A stretch of 11,244 nt of DNA from NCBI GenBank assembly GCA_018660305.1, contig JABJKO010000286.1:1-11244 (forward strand), given 5' to 3'. A program made the translations under genes and the position numbers. Shown piece after piece: positions 1 through 6,250 of this stretch. The first letter of the stretch is position 1; each line of letters begins with the position of its first letter. The notes below the pieces were generated by a model. The model was not told the origin of the DNA. It ran no database searches and saw only the letters and a list, made by a program, of their open reading frames with translations. This DNA comes from Rhodospirillaceae bacterium. Its GTDB lineage: Bacteria; Pseudomonadota; Alphaproteobacteria; MPNO01; UBA2964.

Positions 1-249
1 CGGATCGACATGGATCAAAAGATCGTCGCCTGGTCGGCAGGTTTATCAGACAACGACCTCGCCGGGACGCTGACCTGGTACTCAGGCGCGGCCGGTCGGG
101 ACGAGACCAAGAAGCTCGCCATGCTGGTGGCCCATTTCCTCAATCACCAGACCCATCACCGTGGCCAGGTGCACGCCATGCTGACCGCCGCCGGCGCCAC
201 GCCCGGCGATACGGATCTGTTTATCATGCCCGACAATCTTTGGCCGTAA
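1..249 (+). CDS. DinB-family protein, C-terminal part (5' end outside window)
   Basis: The reading frame is open from the first base and ends at TAA 247-249, giving the last 82 residues of a protein that starts upstream. The segment NHQTHHRGQVHAML is the typical last helix of the DinB/DUF664 four-helix-bundle fold, in which histidines of this helix help form a divalent-metal site; a His-rich cluster is visible here. DinB-like proteins (YfiT/DinB superfamily) are small cytoplasmic metalloproteins, some of them thiol transferases, and many have no known substrate. The exact role of this one cannot be told from the fragment. The ATG at position 10 is unlikely to be the true start, because the conserved N-terminal helices would then be missing. 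The GNAT gene follows 23 nt downstream on the same strand, so the two may be co-transcribed. Confidence 0.85.
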   Translation, partial: RIDMDQKIVAWSAGLSDNDLAGTLTWYSGAAGRDETKKLAMLVAHFLNHQTHHRGQVHAMLTAAGATPGDTDLFIMPDNLWP

Positions 250-272
250 CGGCGACTGAAGGACCACATAGG

Positions 273-869
273 ATGACCTGGCTGAATCCCGTCACGCTAC
301 AGAACGGGCATGTGATTCTCGAGCCCCTCGAACGGCGCCACGAATCCGAGTTGATCGAGGCGGCGCGCGATGGCGAGTTGTGGAACCTCTGGTACACCAA
401 CGTGCCCACGCCGGAGACAATGGGAACTGAAATCGACCGGCGCCTTGGCCTGCAGGCAGCGGGTTCCATGCTGCCCTTCGCGGTGATCGAACCGGCGACC
501 GGCAAGGCCGCGGGCATAACCACCTACATGGCCGCCGACGCCGCCAATAAACGCCTCGAGATCGGCTATACCTGGTACTGTAAAAGCGTCCAGCGCACGC
601 CGCTCAACACGTCCTGCAAGCTGCTCCTGCTCACCCATGCGTTCGAAAAACTGGACTGTATGGCGGTGGAATTCCGTACTCATATTTTCAACCACCCCAG
701 CCGGCGTGGCATCGAACGGCTCGGCGCCAAGCTCGACGGAATCCTGCGCAACCACCAGATTTCTCGCAACGGGACTGTCAGGGACACCTGCGTCTACAGC
801 ATCATCGCCACCGAATGGCCGGTGGTGAAAAGCAATCTGGAATGGCAGCTATCCCGCCCCAGAACCTAA
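273..869 (+). CDS. GNAT-family N-acetyltransferase (RimJ/RimL type)
   Basis: A 198-residue protein of the usual length for Acetyltransf_3 (RimJ/RimL-like) enzymes, which move acetyl from acetyl-CoA to an amine; the acceptor is unknown. Seen in the sequence: an N-terminal strand VTLQNGHVILEPL (residues 7-19), the core EIGYTWY (86-92), an acetyl-CoA loop region at Q97-K105 followed by KLLLLTHAFE, and a C-terminal NHPSRRGIERLGA (130-142) typical of this subfamily. The canonical Q-x-x-G-x-G/A loop reads Q97-R-T-P-L-N, with proline where glycine is usual. The ATG at 273 is chosen because GAAGGA (258-263) lies 9 nt before it. An in-frame TTG at 240 would overlap the DinB gene and has no evident ribosome site. 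It probably shares a transcript with the DinB gene and runs tail to tail into the DUF427 gene, only 7 nt away. Confidence 0.88.
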   Translation: MTWLNPVTLQNGHVILEPLERRHESELIEAARDGELWNLWYTNVPTPETMGTEIDRRLGLQAAGSMLPFAVIEPATGKAAGITTYMAADAANKRLEIGYTWYCKSVQRTPLNTSCKLLLLTHAFEKLDCMAVEFRTHIFNHPSRRGIERLGAKLDGILRNHQISRNGTVRDTCVYSIIATEWPVVKSNLEWQLSRPRT

Positions 870-876
870 GCGCCTG

Positions 877-1686
877 CTATTTCTTCGACCATTTGGTGAC
901 CGGCTTTTCCACTTCTTCGCCATCGACGAAGATGGCCTCGACATTTTCGTTATAGAAGCAGATCAGGTCCTTGATCTTGGGGCATTCGGGGATGGGGTCG
1001 GGGTAATACCAGGCGATATCGTCATGGGTTTCGCCGCCGATGGTGGCGTTGTGATAGCTGGCGATGCCCTTGTACGGACATTGCGATATGGTGTCCGACG
1101 GAATCAGCAGATCCATGCGCACGTCTTCCGCCGGAATGTAGTAGCGCAGCGGATGGTTGGTCTCGAACAAAAACCGGGCGTTGGTGGTCGCCGCCACCAC
1201 TTCACCGCCCACAACCACCTTCACCGGCCGGTGCGACAGCATGGTGTCGACCCGTTTCCACGGGTCGCGGGCGTGGCGGAAAATCTCCTCGTCTTCTTCC
1301 CACCAGGATTCCATGCGATCCCAGTAGAAAGCCATATAATCCTTGATCTCCAGCATCTCCTCATACGGTTCGCGGTAGGACCACATGACGTTTTCTTCCG
1401 TCCGGTCGCCAACCGTCAGGTTCCAGTAGGACGCGTGGCCCTTATAGCCGCAATGGCTGTCATTATCGGTGGGGGTGAACAGATCCATACGCACGTCGTC
1501 CATGGGAAAATAATAGATAGGCACATGGCCGCCCTCGCGCATGAGCAGCGCACGGGTGGTATCCACGATTGTTTCGCCGTTGAACTTGACCCGCACCCGG
1601 CGCGGGCTGAGATCCAAATTCAGCACTTTGTCGGGGTTCTTGATAAAGCCGGGCGCTTTTTGCGCGGTGGCGACGGTCGCATTCAT
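877..1686 (-). CDS. Tandem DUF427 domain protein
   Basis: A 269-residue protein made of two copies of the DUF427 domain (Pfam PF04248, also named NTP_transf_9), roughly residues 31-125 and 155-252. The copies share visible blocks: DVRMDL (64-69 and 188-193), a C-x-YKG-x-ASY element (79-87 and 203-211), an N-x-T-x-G element, and the end motif E/K-IKD. The biochemical role of DUF427 is not established; despite the Pfam name, transferase activity is not shown by anything seen here. There is no signal peptide or membrane segment, so it is probably cytoplasmic. The ATG is preceded on the minus strand by AGGGAGAA with 6 nt spacing (1693-1700). It is a single gene, divergent from the Nudix gene (122-nt gap) and convergent with the GNAT gene. 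Family assignment is firm; function is unknown. Confidence 0.9.
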   Translation of the reverse strand: MNATVATAQKAPGFIKNPDKVLNLDLSPRRVRVKFNGETIVDTTRALLMREGGHVPIYYFPMDDVRMDLFTPTDNDSHCGYKGHASYWNLTVGDRTEENVMWSYREPYEEMLEIKDYMAFYWDRMESWWEEDEEIFRHARDPWKRVDTMLSHRPVKVVVGGEVVAATTNARFLFETNHPLRYYIPAEDVRMDLLIPSDTISQCPYKGIASYHNATIGGETHDDIAWYYPDPIPECPKIKDLICFYNENVEAIFVDGEEVEKPVTKWSKK

Positions 1687-1773
1687 GGCCGGTTCTCCCT
1701 GCTTGTCTGGCTAAAGGATGGAATCGCTTTGCCGGAAAGGCAATGGAGCGCTTGTAAATTGTTCTCAAAGCTC

Positions 1774-1801
1774 TTTCACCAGCGGGCAAAACCGGCATAA
1801 T
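1774..1801 (+). promoter_or_regulatory. Candidate promoter of the Nudix/Mo-hydroxylase pair
   Basis: TTTCAC (1774-1779), a 16-nt spacer and CATAAT (1796-1801) resemble a sigma-70-type -35/-10 pair. Transcription would begin about seven bases after the -10 box, near 1808-1809, which is almost exactly at the ATG of the Nudix gene. The match is by eye only, and other AT-rich hexamers exist in this divergent region. Confidence 0.35.
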
Positions 1802-1808
1802 TCCGTTT

Positions 1809-2261
1809 ATGGGGAAGACGAACAGCGACAGATCGGTTGCCGGCCGCGCATACGATTGCTGCGCGCGTATGGTGTATCGGGTGGGTTACAAAACCCTGAG
1901 ACACATGCCGCGTGCCATCCGGTCCCGCGGGACAGGCGTCGGCGTGGTCATTCGCCACAAGGACCGGGTGCTGGCCGTGCGCCATTCCTACCGGCCGGGA
2001 TACGATATCCCGGGGGGCGGTGTGGGACGCCGCGAACAGCCGCGCGACACGGCGGTGCGTGAGCTGGCCGAGGAATTATCCATCCATACCGATCCGGCCT
2101 CGCTGGTCTACAAGCGCCGGCATCACAGAAGCCATCTGTTCGAGCTCATTTTTGACGAAGAACCGGACATCCGGATCGATAATCGCGAAGTCATCGAGGC
2201 GGTGTTTCTGACCCAGGATGAAGCCATCCGCCGCAATCCTTCTTTCCGCCATTTCGTTTAG
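1809..2261 (+). CDS. Nudix hydrolase
   Basis: A 150-residue Nudix protein. The Nudix box runs from G70 to I92 with the G-x5-E-x7-R-E-U-x-E-E pattern intact (E76, R84, E85, E88, E89); only the late glycine is replaced by serine (S91). The preceding PGYDIPGGG is the usual run-in. Such enzymes hydrolyse nucleoside diphosphates linked to another group, using Mg2+ bound by the REUxEE glutamates; the substrate cannot be read from sequence. The start is uncertain: the ATG at 1809 has no Shine-Dalgarno sequence. In-frame ATGs at 1869 and 1905 would remove a basic N-terminal stretch without touching the Nudix fold and also lack a good ribosome site. The stop lies 17 nt before the Mo-hydroxylase gene, so the two are probably co-transcribed. 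Confidence 0.9.
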   Translation: MGKTNSDRSVAGRAYDCCARMVYRVGYKTLRHMPRAIRSRGTGVGVVIRHKDRVLAVRHSYRPGYDIPGGGVGRREQPRDTAVRELAEELSIHTDPASLVYKRRHHRSHLFELIFDEEPDIRIDNREVIEAVFLTQDEAIRRNPSFRHFV

Positions 2262-2278
2262 CACACAGGAACAGGACT

Positions 2279-4594
2279 ATGAGTTTCGGTATCGGTCAGC
2301 CCGTTCTCCGCACGGAAGACCCGCGCTTTCTCACCGGTCGCGGCACCTTTGTGGACGACATTACGGTCCCCCATCTGGCGCATATGGCCGTTGTCTACGC
2401 CACCATCGCCCATGGCGACATCGGAAACATCCATACCGATGAGGCGGAAAAAGCCCCGGGCGTCGTCGCCGTTCTCACCGGCAGGGACACGGTCGCGGAC
2501 GGGCTTGGCGGCATTCCGCCGGCCTTCATGCCCGAAGACATGGGCGGCCCGCCGGGCCATCGCACCGAATGCCCCATCCTGGTGCCGGAACGGGTGCGCC
2601 ATGTGGGTGAGCGAGTAGCCATCGTCATTGCTGAAACCCCGGAACAGGCCACCGAGGCGGCGGAACTTGTGCTGGTGGAATATGACGCCCTGCCCGCCGT
2701 GATCCGGGCAGTGGACGCCATCGTCGATGGCGCTCCCCGGGTCCATGAGGAAGCCGCCAACAACATTTCCTTTACGCTGCGGTTTGGCGATGCGGCGGCC
2801 ACCGACGCCGCGTTCGAGACCGCCGCTCACGTTGCCCGAATCGATCTCTACAACAACCGCATCACTACGGCGCCCATGGAAACCCGCGGTGCCATCGGCG
2901 ATTACAGCGCCGTGGACGATGCCTACATTCTCACTTCCAGTATCCAGGCGCCGCACAACACCCGCTCCACCCTTGCCCAGAATATTTTTCACGAGCCGGA
3001 GTCCAAATTCCGGGTCATTGCCCGTGACGTGGGTGGCGGGTTTGGTCTGAAAGGCCAGCTTCACCCCGAGGAGGCCCTGGTACTGTGGGCGTCGAAACGT
3101 ATCTGCCGCCCGGTGAAATGGATTTCCGACCGCAGCGAATCTTTCCTCGGCGACAATCAGGCCCGCGACCAGCATGCGGAAGGCGAGCTGGCGCTGGATG
3201 CCCATGGCAAGTTCCTCGGGCTGCGGGTGCGCGGCATGCATAATTGTGGCGCCTATATCGTGGGCTCGGCCTGCGTGCCCATCACCTTTTCGCTGCGCGT
3301 GGCGCCGTCGGTCTATGCCATCCCCGCCATCGATCTCATGAGCCGCATGGTCTTCACCCACACCCCGCCGACGGTTCCCTATCGCGGCGCGGGACGGCCG
3401 GAAGCCATCTATATGATGGAACGGCTGATCGACGTGGCGGCGCTGGAGACCGGCATGGACCGAGTGGAGCTGCGGCGGCGCAATTACCTCACGCCGGACG
3501 ACATGCCCCACAGCACGGCGACGCGTTTTGTCTATGATTCCGGCGAGTTCGACGCCGCCACCGCCAAATGCCTGGAACTCGCCGACGTACAGGGCTTCGA
3601 CGCGCGGCGCGTTGCCAGCGAGGCGGCGGGGCTGCGGCGCGGTCTCGGCATTTCCTACTACATCGATGATTGCGGCATTTTCAACGAGCGCATGGATCTG
3701 CGGTTCGATGCCAGTGGCTCGCTGACCATCGAATCCGGTACTTTCAGTCACGGCCAGGGCCACCAGACCACCTATGCCCAGATGGTGTCGGACTGGCTCG
3801 GCGTGCCGTTCGAGACCATCCGGTTCACCCAGGGAGACACCAACCAGATCGGTATCGGACGCGGTACCTACGCGTCCCGGTCCATGACCATCGGCGGCAG
3901 CGCGCTCAAAGGCGCGGCGGACGATCTGATTGAGCGTGGCAGGAACCTCGCCGCCCACATGCTGGAAGCCGCCACGGATGATATGGAATTCGCCGACGGC
4001 ACCTACAGGGTGGCGGGGACCGACAAGGCGATCCCGCTGGTGGAAGTGGCGAAATTCGCCTACCACCCCATGGCCGTACCCATCGAGTTCGGCGTCGGGC
4101 TGGAAGGCTCCGGCGCCTTCGATGGCCACCACCCCAGCTTTCCCAATGGCTGCCATATCTGCGAGGTGGAGATCGATCCGGATACCGGCCTTACCCGTCT
4201 CGACCGCTATGCGGTGGTGGACGACATCGGCGTGGTGCTCAACCCGCTGCTGGCGGAAGGCCAGATCCATGGCGGTATCGTCCAGGGCATCGGTCAGGCC
4301 CTGATGGAAGACATCCATCACGACAAGGACGGACAGCTTCTCACCGGCAGCTACATGGATTACGGCGTTCCCCGGGCCGATGACGTGCCGAATTTCACCA
4401 CCCAGTGGCACTCGGTGCCGTGTCTTTCCAACCCCATCGGGGTGAAGGGCGTCGGCGAAGGCGGCACGGTGGGCGCCACCCCGACGGTGATCAACGCCAT
4501 CCTCGATGCGCTGGCCCCCCTGGGGGTCACCGACATGGGCCTGCCGGCGACACCGCAGAGGGTATGGCGGGCCATCCAGGACGCGGCGGGTTGA
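2279..4594 (+). CDS. Xanthine dehydrogenase-family molybdopterin-binding (large) subunit
   Basis: A 771-residue protein of normal length for the CoxL/XdhB-type large subunit of molybdenum hydroxylases, which bind molybdopterin cytosine dinucleotide and hydroxylate aldehydes, purines or related compounds. It opens with the hallmark RTEDPRFLTGRGTFVDDI (11-28), then the hammerhead domain (to about 130) and two Mo-cofactor domains. Seen motifs are DVGGGFGLKG (250-259), PYRGAGRPEA (367-376), GQGHQT (492-497) and KGVGEGG (723-729), whose E727 matches the family's catalytic glutamate. The active-site loop is of the RGAGR type, not the AYxCSFR loop of true CO dehydrogenase, so CO oxidation is unlikely. 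ATG 2279 has AGGA at 2267-2270. The usual [2Fe-2S] and FAD subunits are not encoded anywhere in the window. The substrate is unknown. Confidence 0.93.
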   Translation: MSFGIGQPVLRTEDPRFLTGRGTFVDDITVPHLAHMAVVYATIAHGDIGNIHTDEAEKAPGVVAVLTGRDTVADGLGGIPPAFMPEDMGGPPGHRTECPILVPERVRHVGERVAIVIAETPEQATEAAELVLVEYDALPAVIRAVDAIVDGAPRVHEEAANNISFTLRFGDAAATDAAFETAAHVARIDLYNNRITTAPMETRGAIGDYSAVDDAYILTSSIQAPHNTRSTLAQNIFHEPESKFRVIARDVGGGFGLKGQLHPEEALVLWASKRICRPVKWISDRSESFLGDNQARDQHAEGELALDAHGKFLGLRVRGMHNCGAYIVGSACVPITFSLRVAPSVYAIPAIDLMSRMVFTHTPPTVPYRGAGRPEAIYMMERLIDVAALETGMDRVELRRRNYLTPDDMPHSTATRFVYDSGEFDAATAKCLELADVQGFDARRVASEAAGLRRGLGISYYIDDCGIFNERMDLRFDASGSLTIESGTFSHGQGHQTTYAQMVSDWLGVPFETIRFTQGDTNQIGIGRGTYASRSMTIGGSALKGAADDLIERGRNLAAHMLEAATDDMEFADGTYRVAGTDKAIPLVEVAKFAYHPMAVPIEFGVGLEGSGAFDGHHPSFPNGCHICEVEIDPDTGLTRLDRYAVVDDIGVVLNPLLAEGQIHGGIVQGIGQALMEDIHHDKDGQLLTGSYMDYGVPRADDVPNFTTQWHSVPCLSNPIGVKGVGEGGTVGATPTVINAILDALAPLGVTDMGLPATPQRVWRAIQDAAG

Positions 4595-4620
4595 GTTGAG
4601 ACCGGCCGCGTAAAATTCGC

Positions 4621-4857
4621 TTAAGTCGCTGGTTTAACGCGGATTTTGTTTTTCTTGATCTTGGTGCCATGCAGGGCCTTGATGGCAAGGTCGGCTTCAT
4701 GCGCCAACGCCATTTCCACGAAGCCAAAGCCTTTCGACGTCCCGGTTTTATCGTCCATGACCAGGTCGCAGGCGGTGATATTGCCATGGGCCTTGAATAG
4801 TTTTGCCAAATCATCCTCGGTTAAATCCCGTGGTAGGTTCAGAACGATGAGTTTCAT
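4621..4857 (-). CDS. Single-domain RRM RNA-binding protein
   Basis: A 78-residue protein that is almost entirely one RNA recognition motif. RNP2 is LIVLNL (residues 3-8) and RNP1 is KGFGFVEM (42-49), with the two aromatic residues that stack on RNA bases. The C-terminus is lysine-rich. Small bacterial RRM proteins of this form (Rbp-like) bind single-stranded RNA; many are cold-inducible, but nothing here shows that regulation. The ATG at 4857 is chosen because the first RRM strand begins right after it. An in-frame TTG at 4875 would add six residues and has GGAAAGG (4884-4890) 8 nt upstream, so it is a real alternative. By hand count the gene is about 50% GC, lower than the Mo-hydroxylase gene it faces tail to tail across a 26-nt gap. 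Confidence 0.88.
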   Translation of the reverse strand: MKLIVLNLPRDLTEDDLAKLFKAHGNITACDLVMDDKTGTSKGFGFVEMALAHEADLAIKALHGTKIKKNKIRVKPAT

Positions 4858-4983
4858 GGGAAATCCGGTGACCAAAAGAGAGGCCTTTCCATATCATGCG
4901 GGCTTCTCCGGCGCCAGAAAACCAGCCGCCGGTTGCCTCACAGGGCTGTGTTTGGGAGATAACCGGAAGTACAGTTAATGTCC

Positions 4984-4996
4984 TTGAACCGTTCAA
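4984..4996. promoter_or_regulatory. Perfect 13-bp palindrome, candidate operator before the superoxide reductase-like gene
   Basis: TTGAAC-C-GTTCAA is a perfect inverted repeat of two 6-bp arms around one base, ending 21 nt before the ATG of the superoxide reductase-like gene and 9 nt before its ribosome site. A one-base loop makes an RNA hairpin unlikely, so a dimeric repressor or activator site is the more natural reading. It does not match the FNR box (TTGAT-N4-ATCAA). The left arm could also act as a -35 box for the RRM gene on the other strand. Confidence 0.4.
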
Positions 4997-5017
4997 CAAC
5001 CAATTAGGAAGGATATC

Positions 5018-5440
5018 ATGGATCGCCGAACAGCATTGAAACTGGGTATGTGGGGTGGCGCGAGCACATTGCTGCTGCCATCACAAACAATTGCTGCATC
5101 AGATCCCGCCATGTTGAATTCGCCGCAGGCAGGTGGCGTTTATTACACCCTATCGAACCCGGGCAGATGGGCGAAAAAGGCCAAGGGGCACGCCCCGCGA
5201 CTCGCACGCACGGGGAATAAAATTGAAGTTTACACCAAGCACCCAATGAAGGGGTTCAAGCACTACATCGTCAAACACGTGCTGTTGGATCATAAGTTCA
5301 ACTATGTGTCCGAAACGATTTTTAATCCCGGCAAGGACCAGCCCCTATCGGAATACGACGTGTCGAAATTGGGCAATACGATCTATGCCGTCAGCTTGTG
5401 TAATCTGCACGATGCATGGGTGAGCGCCCTGAAATTGTAA
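5018..5440 (+). CDS. Superoxide reductase-like (desulfoferrodoxin family) protein with Tat signal
   Basis: A 140-residue protein. Residues 1-27 look like a twin-arginine signal (RR at 3-4 followed by T-A-L-K, then a hydrophobic stretch to about A27), so the product is probably exported folded to the periplasm. The rest matches the iron-binding domain of superoxide reductase (neelaredoxin/class II type): H58 in KGHAP, H75 in KHPM, H82 in KHYI, then C128 and H131 in SLCNLHDAW, giving the family's four-His, one-Cys ferrous site. There is no N-terminal desulforedoxin centre. The usual E-K-H-x-P loop reads K-G-H-A-P, so the conserved glutamate and lysine are not in place, and the H75-H82 spacing is one residue longer than in classical enzymes. 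AGGAAGGA (5006-5013) precedes the ATG. GC is about 52% by hand count. Superoxide reduction is inferred; a non-catalytic iron role is possible. Confidence 0.8.
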   Translation: MDRRTALKLGMWGGASTLLLPSQTIAASDPAMLNSPQAGGVYYTLSNPGRWAKKAKGHAPRLARTGNKIEVYTKHPMKGFKHYIVKHVLLDHKFNYVSETIFNPGKDQPLSEYDVSKLGNTIYAVSLCNLHDAWVSALKL

Positions 5441-5492
5441 TTGTCGTTGCCAGAGGGTTTTGTTGGAGTTTTTGGCAATGCAGTTAGCCCCT

Positions 5493-5520
5493 AACGGCGG
5501 TTCCTCGGAGCCGCCGTTTT
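5493..5520 (+). terminator. Rho-independent terminator after the superoxide reductase-like gene
   Basis: AACGGCGGTTC (5493-5503) pairs with GAGCCGCCGTT (5508-5518) through 11 base pairs, one of them G-U, around the four-base loop CTCG, followed by TTTT ending at 5520. It lies 52 nt after the stop codon of the superoxide reductase-like gene and 100 nt before the first GST gene, so the two are separate units. Confidence 0.8.
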
Positions 5521-5619
5521 CTCATTCCCTGGCAACGAAGCGACGCGGCCGGCTGAGTGGTGACTCCCCTTTGGTGATAGTGTCGGCGGGAACAATCCTA
5601 AGACAGGAGAGAGGCTGCC

Positions 5620-6222
5620 GTGCTTAAGATTTATCACGTCCCCGGCACCCGATCGCTGCGTCCGGTCTGGCTGTGCCATGAACTCGACTTGGCCGTAGAG
5701 ATCGAAACCATCGATTTCTCACCGGAATTCCGGCAAACCCCGGAATGGCGGGCGGTCAGCCCGGCGGGCAAGGTGCCGGTCATGACCGATGGCGACCTGA
5801 CCATGTTCGAATCCGGCGCCATGGTCGATTATATCCTGGAACGCTATGGCGATGGCAGGTTACGCCCCGCTCCGGGAACCGCGGAAAGCGCCCTTCACCA
5901 GCAATGGTGCTGGTTCAGTGAATCCACACTCATACGCCCGCTGGGACTCAATCTGCTGCTGAGGCAAAGAGATAAAACCGGTGATGCCATCGCCACCGAA
6001 GGCGAGCAAAAGACCCGATTGTGCCTGGAGGTGGTTGATCGGGCCGTCGCTGATCGAGAATTTCTGTTGGGCGCGGACTTTAGCGCGGCGGACATCATGA
6101 TGGGTTTTACCCTCCAGCTGCTTGGGAAAATCAAGGTGCTGGATGCGCACTATCCCAACGCGCTGTCCTATTTGGACCGCCTCACAGCCCGCGACGCCTT
6201 CAAACGCGCCATGCGCGCCTGA
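5620..6222 (+). CDS. Glutathione S-transferase family protein
   Basis: A 200-residue cytosolic GST. The N-terminal thioredoxin-like domain (1 to about 78) shows the active-site region HVPGTRSLRPVW (6-17) with T10/S12 as candidate catalytic residues, the cis-proline in KVPVM (P53) and the glutathione-binding E64-S65 pair. The all-helical C-terminal domain (about 88-200) holds the N-capping box S155-A-A-D158 in FSAADIMM. GSTs conjugate or reduce electrophiles with glutathione; no substrate can be named. The start is GTG at 5620, supported by AGGAG at 5605-5609 with 10 nt spacing (GAGAGG at 5609-5614 is closer). It is transcribed alone after the terminator at 5493-5520 and is convergent with the monooxygenase gene across 28 nt. 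Confidence 0.9.
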   Translation: MLKIYHVPGTRSLRPVWLCHELDLAVEIETIDFSPEFRQTPEWRAVSPAGKVPVMTDGDLTMFESGAMVDYILERYGDGRLRPAPGTAESALHQQWCWFSESTLIRPLGLNLLLRQRDKTGDAIATEGEQKTRLCLEVVDRAVADREFLLGADFSAADIMMGFTLQLLGKIKVLDAHYPNALSYLDRLTARDAFKRAMRA

Positions 6223-6225
6223 GCC

Positions 6226-6246
6226 CTGTGGCTGTGGCTGTGGCTG
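6226..6246 (+). repeat. Short hexamer repeat in a convergent gap
   Basis: Three and a half perfect copies of CTGTGG fill most of the 28-nt gap between the first GST and the monooxygenase gene. AGCC (6222-6225) can pair with any of the GGCT copies, and TTTTT follows at 6248-6252, so the stretch may act as a weak terminator for the GST; the stem is short, so this is tentative. Confidence 0.55.
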
Positions 6247-6250
6247 CTTT

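Noticed and set aside
1024..1800. A 258-codon plus-strand frame opposite the DUF427 gene
   Set aside because: It is a composition shadow of the DUF427 gene, with no domain or ribosome site, and it runs through the divergent promoter region.
2258..4411. A 717-codon open frame on the minus strand across the Mo-hydroxylase gene
   Set aside because: It is fully antisense to a gene with all family motifs, its translation is rich in His, Gly, Arg and Val without any recognisable domain, and long shadow frames are common opposite GC-rich genes.
2279..4594. Carbon monoxide dehydrogenase (CoxL)
   Set aside because: The active-site loop is PYRGAGR, without the AYxCSFR signature of form I CO dehydrogenase, and no CoxS or CoxM gene is present.
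5445..5480. Inverted repeat CGTTGCCA/TGGCAATG after the superoxide reductase-like gene as a terminator
   Set aside because: The loop is 20 nt and the T-rich run lies inside it; the strong hairpin at 5493-5520 is the better terminator.
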